Positions 33,241 to 45,830 are shown, numbered from the stretch's first letter. The stretch: 64,000 bases of DNA from Pontederia crassipes (GCA_030549335.1 CM060197.1:44419654-44483653), one strand, 5' to 3'. Translations and numbers: made by a program. Notes: generated by a model not told the origin, from the letters alone.

Positions 33241-33925
33241 ATTGTTGGTTTACAATAACAAAATTGAAAATAGTTATAGATGGGGGAAAATCGATCGAGC
33301 CTATAAAATTATATTGATAAACTAGAGAAAACCCGGCAAAAGTGTAAACAAAATCAACTCAATAAGGAAAGTAAATTAATATGATAAAATAAATCAATAT
33401 ATCATCAATTGTATAAAAAATGAAATATTAATAATAACCTATCGACAACTAGTTGAGAATCACTTTTATCAATACTAGCATCCAAAAGTAAATAAATAAA
33501 ATAAAAATATCTTCATATTAATTCATTATTAGTAGTTTATTACATTATGCAATATTAGTTGTGCTATATCTTTAGAATTACATGTCAATAATATTCTTTA
33601 TTCCAATGGAATTTTGTTGGAAACGTTGTTACAAGGCTCAAATGGGATTCGGTATTGAGTTTTCTTTTTCTTGGAAAGTGTTAACAAAGGAAGTAAAAAT
33701 AAAACAAAATGACCCATCATCAATTGTATAAAATACTAAATAGAATATGAAGAATAATAACCTATCAATATTAACAAATTAGAGAGGCAAGTTTCAGAAT
33801 ATTCGCTCTCGAGTTTTCTTTTTTCTTGCCTTGTTGGGTCACAACACCAAAAAATTCTTTTTTCTCTGCTTGCATCATATCTTCCAAAATCACTAAAATC
33901 GTTTTCAAGTGGTATATACCTGATT
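33241..33925. repeat. Paralogous upstream block L (matches 42988-44065)
   Basis: Colinear similarity with block R: aaaattgaaaatag, then ggaaaaaatcgat.gagcctataaaatta, then aatattaataataacctatc, then ggaaa.cttgttacaa, and finally aaaatcgttttcaagtggtat. Block L lies 200 bp upstream of RLP-C, so the block probably belongs to the upstream region of each receptor unit. Confidence 0.8.
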
Positions 33926-34090
33926 GGAAAATTTGATGCCTTGAACACAAAGTCATTCTAAGTCCGTTGAACACAAAATTATAACTTTATAACAATTTCA
34001 CATTAATTGGAAAAGTTGCAGCGTTGAGCCACCTGCAGGTCATTCTCCGCAGGGAAAAGTCTCACTGACCGCGTACAAATTGGCATAACA

Positions 34091-34100
34091 TTTATATATA
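34091..34100 (+). promoter_or_regulatory. Candidate TATA box of RLP-C
   Basis: tttatatata lies 35-44 bp upstream of the RLP-C start codon (34135). A start site about 30 bp downstream would leave a very short leader. This is inferred from sequence and position only. Confidence 0.4.
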
Positions 34101-34134
34101 TGCGCAATGGAAACTAAGTGAGACAGTGGAATCA

Positions 34135-35500
34135 ATGGCAACTAATTTGCACTACGCTACTCTTCTTCTTCTGGTCTTACTCTACCTGCAGACCGGGCGC
34201 CTCCACCATTGCCACGGAGCCCCTGCCTTCATCTGCAGAGAAGATGAGCGGACGGCCCTTCTCCAGTTCAAAGATCGCCTCAAAGACCCTTACGGCCGGC
34301 TATCGTCCTGGGTTGGTCAGGATTGCTGCATCTGGTGGGGTGTGGCATGCAGCAACAGGACCGGCCTTGTGACGCAGCTCCGCCTTCCGAGTGGTCCTGA
34401 TGACCGATATTTCATAGCTGACGGGATCAATCCATGTCTGCTCTCGCTGCAAGGATTGAATTACCTCGACCTCAGCGGCAACTACTTCAATGGAGCTCAA
34501 ATACCAAAGTTCATCGGTTCATTCAAGCGACTGATTCACCTCAATCTGTCGAGAACGAATCTTGTGGGAAGTATTCCTCCAGAAGTTGGCAACCTATCAG
34601 CCTTGCGCTTTCTTGATTTGTCCTTCACTCACCACTTTCTTGATTTATCCTGGATCCGCGGACTCGAGCTTGAAGATGCCGCTTGGCTCTCTCGTCTTTC
34701 ATCTCTCCGGTACCTCGACTTGCGTGATGTGAATATTAAGAACGCGACTTGTGCTCTGCAATCCCTGGGTACGCACCCCTTCCTCTCCGAGTTGCACTTG
34801 TCAAATTCTGTAACTTCTGTTCCAGATGCTCTTCCTCCTCATGCCAACTTCTCATCCTTGCATACCATTGATCTTTCTTCGAATTACTTAAACACCACAA
34901 TACCGTCATGGCTATTTGAAATTCGTGGGTTAAAGATGCTTGACCTGTCCTTGAATAGTTTTGTTGGCGAAGTTCCCAATTCAATGGAGAACTTGACATC
35001 CCTCCAAGTCTTGCGTTTGGGGAATAATGAATATCTTGAAGGGAACTCATTATCCAGTTCAGTATCCAAACTCTCGAATTTAACCACACTTGACTTGGCT
35101 AGTATTAATCTTAAAGGTCGACTACCACTGTGGTTTGGCAACCTTGAGAACCTAAAGATTCTTGACCTTTCATCCAACCAGTTGAACGGGACGATAGGAG
35201 CAAGCCTTGGACAACTTAGCAGGCTAGTTGAGTTATACTTGGGTGGAAATTCCTTTGATGGTGTTCTCACTGAAACTCATTTGGGAAATCTCACGAGGCT
35301 TCAGATGTTAAACTTGGCAGGCAACCCACTGATAATCGACATTCAACCTGGATGGATTCCTCCCCCACAGTTAACTGTCACCATCTTAGACGGATGCAAA
35401 GTTGGACCTGCTTTCCCCGCGTGGCCGCGAAAGATGGAGAATCTCTCTTACATAAGTATGTCCAACGTGGGAATATCAGATGCCGCGCCGGATTGGTTTT
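34135..35500 (+). pseudogene. RLP-C, 5' half: signal peptide, LRRNT_2, LRR 1 to ~14
   Basis: Start ATG 34135 (MATNLHYATLLLLVLL); the frame is open further upstream, but this ATG directly precedes the signal peptide. The cap has CREDERTALLQFK and WVGQDCCIWWGVACSN. LRRs follow without a break, ending GCKVGPAFPAWPRKMEN and APDWF. Copia-5 is inserted after 35500 with target duplication GTTTT (35496-35500 and 40433-40437). Without the insertion the gene would span about 924 codons, a usual RLP length. Family role: plasma-membrane immune or developmental receptor lacking a kinase; ligand unknown. Confidence 0.93.
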
Positions 35501-35898
35501 TGATGGGAAAATCCGAAAACAAGGAGAGAAGATCGCAGAGAGATGGCAGAAAAATAGAGGAGACACACGAAATTTATCCAGGTTCACCCTTGAGATGAGG
35601 GCTACGTCCTGTAAAGAGGTTCCACTATATGTTTAGGTTTACAGCCGCCACACAGATTACACCAAAAAATTAGGCTATTAATAGTCTCTCCAAACCGGGT
35701 TTAAAACCCAAACAAACAGAGACAAAACCTAATCCGAACCACGCGGGACCGCCGTCGGGGGGGCGGGGCCTCCCGAACCCCCCTTTCGTTCGTACGCCAG
35801 TAATACTGTTAATTGGGTAATACTCAGATTCCCTAAGCTCACGTGGGCGAATCCGGTGTGAGAAATAAGGGGCCCTGAAGTATTCACTAACTCTAACA
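35501..35898 (-). repeat. Copia-5 3' LTR (short type)
   Basis: On the plus strand it begins TGATGGGAAAA and ends CTCTAACA. It lacks the 39-bp segment that the 5' LTR of the same element has. Confidence 0.92.
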
Positions 35899-35989
35899 TT
35901 CTCCCACTTGGTGGATACTTCACACCAATGAGAGCCTTGCCAGCAATATTCTTCTTCAATCCGACAGCAGTAGAGCACCACTCAAACTT

Positions 35990-38900
35990 TACACCTGTAA
36001 CTGCTTTAGTCAGAAAATCAGAACTATTCTCTGTTGTATCAACCTTTTCAAGCTGAACCTCTTTCTTTTCTACCTTTTCCCGAATAAAGTAGTATTGGAT
36101 GTCAATATGCTTTGTGCGTCAGTGAAATGCGGAATTCTTAGCTAACTGAATAGCAACTTGATTATCACATCTCACCTCTATAGCACCTTGTTCAAATCCG
36201 AGCTCCAAACACAATCGTCGTAGCCATATGACCTCTTTTGCAGCATGAGTAAGAGCCATATATTCTGCTTCTGTAGAAGAAAGTGCTACCACGCTGTCTC
36301 TTGCTCATCCAACTTAGTGCAGCCCCAAATAATGTAAAAACATATCCGCTAGTGGATCGTCTATCATCAATGTCTCCACCCCAATCAGCATCTACATGAC
36401 CCACAATATCAAGCATCTTTCCTTGTACCTTCAAAATACAACGAAAAATCTGAAGTTCCACGAAGGTACCTGAAAACTCTCTTGATAGCATTCCAATGTT
36501 CCTTGTCTGGGTTAGACATATATCGACTCAAGACCCCCACTACTTTGGCTATATCTGGACGCGTGCACACCATGGCGTACATCAAGCTGCCCACTACACT
36601 TACATATGACACACGGTCCATCTCTTCGGCTTCTTCATCCGTCTTCGGGCATTGCTCTGCAGAAAGTTTAGTTCCTAAAAACATAAGAGTACCCACTGGC
36701 TTGCAGTCTGCCATGTTAAATTTCTTCAACACTTCTTTTATGTACTTCTCCTGTCCTAGCCACAACTTTCGCTTCTGACGATCTCTTCTAATCTGCATAC
36801 CCAAAATAAAATTCGTCGGCCCTAAGTCTTTCATCTCAAACTTCTTGGCCAACAAACTCTTCACTGAATTTACCATCTTCATACTATTTCCAATCAGTAA
36901 CATGTCATCCACATACAGTGTAAGAATGACAAATTGATCGTCAACTCTCTTCACGTAAACACAGTGATCTGAATCTGAACGTACAAACTTGAGTTCGAGC
37001 ATGTACGTATCAAACTTCTGATACCACATCCTTGGCGACTGCTTCAATCCATACAAAGACTTCTTCAATTTGCACACCAGCTTCTCTTTACCTTGAACTT
37101 CAAAGCCTTCTGGTTGCCTCATATATATCTCTTCCTCCAAGTCCCCATGAAGGAATGTCGTCTTCACATCCATCTGCTCTACCTCAAGATTATATGCTGC
37201 TGCCAGAGATAGAACAAATCTGATCGAAGTCATTTTCGCCACGGGAGAGAAAATCTCATCATAATCGACTCCCTCAACCTGAGAGTACCCTTTAGCTACC
37301 AGCCTCGCCTTGTACTTCTCTACAGACCCATCCGGTTTCAGCTTTCGCTTGAACACCCATTTGCAACCAATTGCCTTTCTATCCTTAGGCAATTGACACA
37401 AGCTCCATGTTTCATTCTTATCCAGTGATTGCATCTCATCTTCCATAGCAAGCTCCCATTGATTTGCATCATCCATAGACCTTGCATCTTTTACAGAACT
37501 AGGTTCTTCTCCGATGATGCTCAAAGCATGAAACGAACTCAGAGCACTAAGAGAGTATCTCAAAGGTGCTCTTCTTTCTCGTGTCGATCTCTTGAGAACT
37601 GGTATGGTAGTACCAATATCTGGGTCTTCATCTGAATCTGCATCTTCAACTTCATTAACCGAGTTCTCTTGATCCGGTTCTGTAACAGACTCAACTGAAG
37701 TATCTTGTGCATCCACCTCTGAAGTTTCAGAATCAGAATCTTCTTCAAGCACTACCACTTTCTTAGGTTCATCACCTTTTTGAACTTCAACTTGAGAATG
37801 TGATTCACGGAAAACAACATCCCTGCTGTAAACAATAGTCCTTGACTTTGGATTCCACAGTTTGTAGCCCTTGATCCCTTCCTTGTATCCGACAAATATG
37901 TTCTTTTCATATTTACTATCAAGCTTACCCCGCTTTTCCTTGGGTATATAAACATATGCGTCACATCCGAACACCCGAACATGAGACAAATTTGGCTTCT
38001 TCCCAAACATTGCCTCGTAAGGTGTCTGATCCTTCACTGATGAGGTCGGTGAGCGATTCTTCAGGTAGTTTGCTGTGGCTACAGCTTCTGCCCAGAATTC
38101 TTGCCCCAATTCAGCCCAACTCAGCATACATCTGGCCTTCTCTATGAGTGACCGATTTAACCTTTCAGCTACTCCATTCTGCTCAGGTGTATATGGAGTT
38201 GTCTTCTGCCTAGCAATACCATTGTCCACGCAGAACTGCTCAAACTTATCTGAAGAAAATTCACCTCCATTATCTGTACGAAGGACCTTGATCTTGCAGC
38301 TCAATTGATTTTCCACCAAAACTTTAAATTCTCGAAACTTATCGAATACATTTGATTTATTCTTGATAAAATAAATCCAATTGTATCTCGAAAAATCATC
38401 TATAAAAGAAACATAGTACCTGGACCCTCCAATAGATGGAGTGGGAGTCGGTCCAAAGACATCACTATGAATCAGTTCGAGAATCTTCGTTGCTCTTGAA
38501 CCTGTGTGTTGAAAACTGACTCGATTCTGTTTTCATGGAGGCAATGTTCACAGAACCCGAAGCCCACAGAACAGTCCGAAACTCCTTCTACCATCTGACT
38601 TGATGCTATAGTGGAGAGTCTTTTTTCACTGATATGGCCTAATCTCCGATGCCACAACATAGATTTGCTGTCTTCATCTTCTTTGGCCTCTTCAGAAATA
38701 AATCCGTAGCCCACAGATATTGTCTCTCCGAGCAACTTGTACAACGCGCCATAGCGAACCCCTCGTGCAATTACAATCGATCCTCTGATCATCTTGCACG
38801 AATCCTTGTCGTAACTGAATATAACACCCGAGTCAGCCATTGTACCAACAGATAATAAACTCTTGCTCATAAGTGGTATATGCATCACATCTGGTAGAGT

Positions 38901-39947
38901 CTTTACCGTGCCATCATTCATCCTCAACTTCACCCTGCCACGTCCAACAATCTGAACCGCAGTGTCATCTCCGAGCATGACATCCCCACCATTATACTCC
39001 TCATATTCACAGAATCAATGTTTATGAGGGGTCATGTGATACGAAGCACCAGTGTCGATAAGTCAGACATCTTTATCTGACTGTGCCGTACATGCAGAAG
39101 CCACATACATATCTCCTGCCTCAGCCTCCTTTTTATCCGAGGTTGTCTCGGCTTCTTTCTTATGAACCGGCTTGTTTTTGCAATCTCGCTTCAGATGGCC
39201 CCACTCTTGACATCTCCGGCATTACACATTCTTATCCTTACTCTTCGAACGCCCACGAGATTTGAATCTCCCTCTCTGATTTTGATTCCTTTCTGGTTGC
39301 CTTCCTCTGGCCGCTAGCGTCTTTTTACCAGAACTTGCTGATCCCTTTCTCCGTATTTCCTCTGATAACAAGGCATCACATACACTTTCATACGAAAGTT
39401 CTTTATCCCCGCCATCAATCACAACAATCAGATTGTCCCATGAATCCGACAGCGAACAGAGCAATGTTATTGCCTTATCATCATCTTAAAACTTAACACC
39501 GATTGATACAAGTTGACTGATCACCGTGTTAAAGTTATAAAGATGAGTAGAAAATGAGTCACCCTCCTGCATCCGAAGATTGTACAATTTCTTCCTCAGA
39601 AATAACTTGTTAACCAACGACTTACTTTGATATAGGGATTCCAACTTCCTCCACAGATCTCTGGCAGTAGGTTCGCCCATCACATTCGTAAGAATTGAAT
39701 CCGCGAGACACAGCCGAATCAAACCCTTCGCCTTTTTATCAATCCGATCCCACTCTTCGATCGCCTTTGGATCTGCCTGACTGGAGGAGGCCTCGTCCGC
39801 GATCTTCGCCGCCTCCATGCCTGGTCTCTCCTTCTCAATTGCCGTCCAAAGATCTCGATCACAAAGGAGATCCTCCATCTTCATCTTCCAGAGATCAAAC
39901 CGTGTTCCATCAAATTTTTCTATCTCGATTCGCGACCCTCCTGACAT
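35990..39947 (-). pseudogene. Copia-5 gag-pol, multiply disrupted
   Basis: Gag starts at 39947 (MSGGSRIEIEKFDG). Stops interrupt it at VGVKF (CAA to TAA, about 39486), before the knuckle CRRCQEWGHLKRDC, just before LIDTGAS (TGG to TGA) and at HKH. A 1-bp deletion lies in the integrase head (about 38533). From 38319 to 36409 integrase and RT are open, with RTDNGGEF, NGVAER, SLYGLKQSPR and YVDDM. A 5-bp deletion near 36418 and a 2-bp deletion near 36295 break RNase H (DADWGG). Most stops are G-to-A or C-to-T changes, as expected from decay of methylated cytosines. Confidence 0.93.
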
Positions 39948-39978
39948 CTTGAATAAACCCTAATTCCTTGAACAACCT

Positions 39979-39995
39979 GTTGCTCTGATACCAAT
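39979..39995 (-). other. Copia-5 primer-binding site
   Basis: On the minus strand this reads attggtatcagagcaac, next to the inner end of the 5' LTR. It matches the usual Copia site complementary to the initiator methionine tRNA. Confidence 0.8.
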
Positions 39996-40432
39996 TGATG
40001 GAAAAATCCGAGAACAAGGAGAGAAGATCGCAGAGAGATTGCAGAAAAATAGAGGAGACACACAAAATTTACCCAGGTTCACCTTTGAGATGAGGGCTAC
40101 GTCATGCAAAGAGGTTTCACTATATGTTTAATTTACAGCCGCCACACAGATTACACCAAAATATTAGGCTATTAATAGCCTCTCCAAACCGGGTTTAAAA
40201 CCCAAACAAATAGAAAAAAAACCTAATCCGAACCACACGGGCCGGCTAAACAAAAGCCCAAAACCCGTCTAGGTTTCGGGACCGCCGTCGGGGGGCGGGG
40301 CCCCCCGAACCCCCCTTTTCGTTCGTACGTCAGTAATACTGTTAATTGGGTAATACTCAGATTCCCCTAAGCTCACGTGGGCGAACCCGATGTGAGAAAC
40401 AAAGGGCCCTGAAGTATTCACCAACTCTAACA
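39996..40432 (-). repeat. Copia-5 5' LTR (long type)
   Basis: On the plus strand it begins TGATGGAAAAATC and ends CTCTAACA. It contains the additional 39 bp (about 40243-40281) next to the GC-rich inverted repeat at about 40282-40312. Confidence 0.92.
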
Positions 40433-41845
40433 GTTTTGGGCACATCTAATATCATTATGTCGAGCAACATGATCAAAGGTAAGCTCCCTGCTTCGTTAGC
40501 TCACCTGAATCATCTCACTGTTCTTGATCTGAGCAACAACTGGTTGGAGGGTCTGTTCCCACAATTTCCAAAACAGATCATGGAATTGCGCCTATCAAAT
40601 AACTTAATATCAGGGCCAATTGCTTCAAATATCGACGACATGATGCCTAACATATGGTACTTGGATGTGTCTGCAAACAAATTAAAAGGCAGCATTCCCT
40701 CTTCAATATGTAAATTGAAGGAGCTTTCTTATCTAGTTCTTTATCACAACCGACTATCAGGAGAAATTCCAAACTGTTGGGACAGCCATAATAGTTTTAG
40801 GGATATCCGTTTAAGCAACAATGAATTGTCTGGTACCATTCCTTCTTCTATTTGCTCTGTGCCTACTCTTGAAATATTGTATGTGCGGAGCAATACTTTG
40901 TCAGGAGGCCTACCTTTGGCCTTACATAATTGCAGTAAATTAATGTTCCTTGATTTGGGGAGTAATAAATTTCGTGGAAGAATTCCAACCTGGTTAGGAA
41001 GAATCATGACTAGATTAGTTGTGTTAAGCCTTCCATCTAATATGGTTGTTGGAAAAATTCCTGCAGAGATTGGCTACCTCTCCTCTCTTAGAGTCCTTGA
41101 TCTATCAGACAACATGTTATCAGGGCCCATACCACAAAGCTTTGCAAATCTAAGAGCAATGAAGAAATCCCCCCATGAAGAATCCTATATATTATATATA
41201 GAGACCTTAAATATTGACATGAAAGGAAGAGACGATGAATATGATATATCTGTACCTTACTTACCTAAAAGCTTAGACCTATCCGGCAATGATATCTCAG
41301 AAGGCATTCCAGAAGCTCTCACCACATTAGATGGATTGCAGAACTTAAACTTATCCAGAAATCATCTTAGAGGAACAATTCAGAGGAATATCATGAGGCT
41401 TCAATATCTTTAATCTCTCGACTTGTCATTGAATATCCTTACAGGAGAGATTCCTCTCACCATGACTGCTTTGAATTCTTTGGATGCCATGAATTTTTCT
41501 TACAATGATTTCTCTGGAAGGATTCCGACCGGCGGGCAATTCGACAACCACCCGGATCCTACAATCTACATGGGCAATGATCATATTTGTGGGTTTCCAC
41601 TAAATTCCAATTGTGGAGGCAATGCCACAAATCTGCCCATCCAGAATACTAATGATGAAGAAGAAGAAAATCAACTATTGTGGCTTTATGTAAGCGCAGC
41701 TCTAGGATTTATTAGTGGATTTTGGGGACTTGTTGGTGCTTTGCTACTCAGAAGGAGGTGGAGGATTGCATACTATGAATACATAGATCATGCATATAAT
41801 GAGGCTTTTGTGTTTGTAGCAATAAATCTGGCTAGGATTATTTAG
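40433..41845 (+). pseudogene. RLP-C, 3' half: LRRs, island, membrane helix, tail
   Basis: The half begins with the second GTTTT and reads SNIIMSSNMIKGKLP. LRRs follow, then an island with IDMKGRDDEYD, final LRRs, the acidic DEEEENQLLW, a helix at VSAALGFISGFWGLVG and a tail ending INLARII. Two lesions do not depend on Copia-5. The reading frame of this half is off by one base against the first half when the target site is closed up. A TAA stands at 41411-41413 inside RLQYL(E)SLDLS, where RLP-A has RSLESLDLS. RLP-C would therefore be non-functional even without the retrotransposon. Confidence 0.9.
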
Positions 41846-42011
41846 GCAGACAAAAAGAAGGATCATTTAAAATTATTTGTTTCCCTTGGGGTTTAGCTTC
41901 CATTGAGAATGCTTTAATATTAAAAATATATTAAGTAATGGTGCATTGCTTAACTTGTAGATTTGTAAATCTCGAGTTCAAATTCTATTAATGATCTCTG
42001 ACGCGTCAACT
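41846..42011. other. RLP-C 3' flank, similar to the RLP-D 3' flank
   Basis: Contains aaaattatttgtttcc, ggtttagctt and aaatctcgagttcaaattctat, matching 62988-63125 behind RLP-D. No gene. Confidence 0.65.
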
Positions 42012-42255
42012 ACAAGTCAAATTTTGAATCTTTCTTCCACGTTTTGATCCACGTAATATAAAATTAAATTTGTTTCCATGGATAGTGACATGTTGTTGAT
42101 ATTCTTGTTGCAGAAAGCTTTGGAGAGATGATACCACCAATAAAAAAACATAGATGAACTAAAACAAACAAATAAATAAATAAATAATATCTTCGTATTA
42201 AAGAGACGCCTTGGACGTACGGATATTATTGGTACTGAAAAGAAAATCGTTACTA
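42012..42255. repeat. Dispersed block X (matches 61905-62125)
   Basis: Both copies read gtcaaattttgaatctttctt, then ttttgatccac, then gtgacatg.tgttgatattctt, then aaaaaacatagat, taaataatatcttc and a tail with ttggac and gtactgaa. The block lies downstream of RLP-C and upstream of RLP-D in the same direction, so it marks the intergenic part of the receptor units. Confidence 0.8.
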
Positions 42256-42987
42256 TTTTCCTCTCCAACAATTTTACAAACCTTTATTAATATGAATACA
42301 AGTACCACCACAAGATAAGTCAGACAACCTGAAAAATCTATTGGTTGTCACGTCCTGAAAAATCTATTTGATTCAAAAAAAGTTAAATTGAAAAAAAAAA
42401 TTAAAATTAAGAATTTTTAATATATTGAAATCCACCCATCATGCGAAAAAGTCGTAAGGCCTTGGAGCTCCTCTTTTTACACACTTTATAATTAATTCAT
42501 AAGTTTTTAACTTTTATATAATTAATTCATAATTTAAGTTTTTATTACAGATATAATAATTTTGTATATAATTTCATATTTTTCTATGCCATTATGGAAC
42601 CTCTAATTTTGTAACTTTAAAATTTTAGGTTTTATATTTAATTATAAATTAACTATATTATGTTAATTTTATTATATAAATTTTAAAATATAATTATATA
42701 AAATAGGATCTAAAAAAACATCCGAAAAGATACTTGATAAAAAGTTAATTTTAGTTTTTAAAATGATTTTAGAGTGATTTTCTTATGTCAAAAAAATGTT
42801 GTAAAAAATAAAGGGTGACTTTTTTGGACAAAAGATCGATCCGATGCGGCTACTTTCACTCCTAAACAATGACGAATATATTCAACGGAAAGGGAAAATG
42901 CATGTTTCTTTCTTTTTTTTTTCTAAAAAATTCGTAGGAGTTATTACTGGACCCTACACTTTCCAAACTTCTCTTTATTACATGCCA
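42256..42987. other. AT-rich spacer, nothing recognised
   Basis: Low-complexity A/T sequence without coding signal or clear repeat. Confidence 0.6.
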
Positions 42988-44065
42988 AATTGTTTGTTTA
43001 TAATATCAAAATTGAAAATAGGTGTAGACGGGAAAAAAAATCGATAGAGCCTATAAAATTAAATTTGATAAACCAGAGAAAAAGCCGGCCAGGTTCAAAA
43101 GCGAAGACAAAATCAAGATTCAATAAGGAATATAACGACACAAAAAAAAAAGTATCAAAAGGAAAGGAAATGAGGGAAAATATTTAAATCATGGATAAAA
43201 AAGTTAAAAGTGGAAATTGGCGATCATTCGAGGACTAACAGGTGAGAGAGCAAAAATCAAATTAAAAGAGAATGCTAAAAAATAAAATAAAACAAACACA
43301 AGTGTAGTATAAAATAAATTAATATATCATCATTTGTTTAAAAGAACAAATGAAATATTAATAATAACCTATCAACAACAAGTTGAGAATCAGTTTTATC
43401 AATACTAGCATCAAAAAATAAATATATAAAAATATCTTGATATTAATTAATTATCATTAGTTTATTACTAATTTTTATACATTGTTATTATTTCAATGGA
43501 ATCTAGTTGGAAACCTTGTTACAATGCTCTAGTGGGTTACAATGCTCTAATGGGATTCGGTCTTGTGTTTTCTTTTCCTTGGAAATTGTTAACAAAGAAA
43601 GTAAAAAAAAATAAAACAAATGATTTAAACAAATAAAATAAAATAACCCATCATCAATTATATCAAATACTAAATAGAATATTAAGAATTTCCTATCAAT
43701 ATTAACAAATTAGAGAGTCAAGTTTCAGAAGTATTAACATTGTAAAATAAATAAATAATATCTCCATGTTGATATTTAATTACTAATAGTTTATTATAAA
43801 TTTTTGTATACATTATAGACATTAGTTGTGCCATACCTTTAAAGTTAATATTATAAATAATATTATTTGGATAAAATCAATTTCACTCTGACCAAAACAT
43901 TTTTTCAGCAAGACGCAAATTTTATTCGCTCTGACTAAAACATTGATGAAATTGGACGTGCTCTCAAAAAATTCTTTGGTTGCAGGGCTCAAGTCCACAT
44001 CCATCTCTGCTTGCACCATATTTTCCAAAATTACTAAAATCGTTTTCAAGTGGTATCTGCCACTC
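42988..44065. repeat. Paralogous upstream block R (matches 33241-33925)
   Basis: Colinear with block L upstream of RLP-C, but longer because of an internal duplication (aatatct.catatt...ttagtttatta at about 43432 and again at 43757). No receptor gene follows it here, so the receptor unit it once preceded appears lost or displaced. Confidence 0.75.
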
Positions 44066-45830
44066 GATTGCACTATATTCCTTTGTTTTTTAAATATCGT
44101 TTGACAAGTCAAATTATAAATTTTCTGAGTTTTAGACTAATACTTGAAATGATAAATTAATTTTAAGCATGAAATTAAATATAATGATGAGCATGCGTGA
44201 AAGGATAAAAATATAGTGTGATAAACTTAATTCTACTTTTTTTGTTGTCTTGTTTTCTTTGGTCATTTGTCATGTTATTTGATATAACCAATAAAAAATG
44301 GTTGGTTCCAAATAGTTCCCATTGTCAAACAGAAAGGGACGCTATGTGGGAAAAGAATGCAAACTCTTTTTAAACCAGTATATTAAAAAATGACTTACAA
44401 CGTATGATAAACCAATATAATATTACGGCAAATTAAATATCTGAATACAAATACTATCAATTATAAACAAGTATCTTTATATAATTTAAACTTTCAAAAC
44501 ATAGTAATTTTGGTTTCAATTTTTGAAGGTGGCAAATTAATCAATATTCACTCGCATTCAAATATTTGATTAATTAGATGTTGACAATTTCAAACATAGG
44601 AACTTAAATTATATAATTTTAATACATGAAGTAAAAGTTAGAATGGGAAAAAAAGGGTCATATTAAGTATTATCATTAATACATGAGTGGTAGTGCATGA
44701 TCGCACCTTGTTTAGCTTTGTACGTGCCTGGATAGTGATAAACAAGGGCATGCAGATTGTAGTGCGCATGCATAGTTAAGTATAAAAAAAACCAAACTAC
44801 TAACCTGACACGTAAAAGGTGGTGCACAACATGTAATAAGTCCAAACAGAACATGATCTCAATTCGACTGATCATGCTAAATCCAAAGAATTCAAATATG
44901 AGAATTCTTTCTTGCATAACATGCGACAGAAGCATTAAAAAAATAGTAAATGATCATAAACTTTAAACTTAAATTATATTTTCCTAATTATTTAACATGT
45001 TGGCTAGTAGAAAATTAAAATTATAAGACTTGTCGAATCATGCTGCAATCATTAGAACATTTAAATTCTTATATACATCAACTTATAATTATCCATCAGT
45101 GAAGAACAATTGTCAAGGACTTTCAAAATAGTACCAAGAGAAAGACGCATAAAATTATGTAATTCAGATATTGTCTCTTACATCCAAGGATAACTTCATA
45201 TCTAACAAATAAAATAATTATGATGTTCATCAATGTCCCCCATTATGATTGCAAAAATATTACAATTTTTCGTATTCTTTCTATCATAACTGTTAAATTA
45301 GTTAGGTCACAAATTACGCTTAACATGTGACCTAAAAGTTTTGAACATTTAGGACAATTTCTCATCGTCAGTCCATTTGCCATACATTATTAACATTAGA
45401 AGACTTTAACAATTTTAAAAAATTCATAATTAATAAAAACTTTATAATATCATACTATCTTTTCCTCTAATATTTTATAAGATATCAAATTCCTAAAAAC
45501 TTTATTACATAATGATCATCAATGTTAAACTAAAATCAGAACTTATTTAACCCTAAACATATGCAATTCTTTTATCTTAAGCTTGAGTCATCATTCTTTA
45601 TTCTTATTACCTGTATGGATTCAGAGTGTAAAATTTTTCAATTAAGATATGTAAAAGTCATACATGACAACTTATAACGTATCTAATTAACTCCAACGCT
45701 ACTTATAATGTATCTAACTTACTAAGTTAACATCAAAAATTAATTAATAGCACGTACCAATAATGCAGGATAGGGAGTGCTGTGGGCGATTCAAGGTTTG
45801 GAAATTATGTAAATCACTCAACTTTCGTTT
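44066..45830. other. AT-rich spacer, nothing recognised
   Basis: No coding signal and no obvious repeat. The last three bases (TTT, 45828-45830) form the left target duplication of the adjoining CACTA-like element. Confidence 0.6.

Larger units (their letters stand above)
35501..40432 (-). mobile_element. Copia-5: Tnt1/Tork-like element inserted in RLP-C, TSD GTTTT
   Basis: Complete element in minus orientation with both LTRs: 3' LTR 35501-35898 (398 bp) and 5' LTR 39996-40432 (437 bp). The primer-binding site lies at 39979-39995 and the polypurine complement ttctcccactt next to 35898. Same family as Copia-3 and Copia-4, but an independent insertion: opposite orientation, own target duplication, and the RNase H motif reads SSTEAEYMAL without the TAA shared by the array copies. 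Many frames are broken. Confidence 0.95.

Noticed and set aside
42844-43187. Two overlapping plus-strand open frames of 65-67 residues
   Set aside because: They lie in AT-rich spacer and run into paralogous block R; the matching part of block L is not open in the same way.
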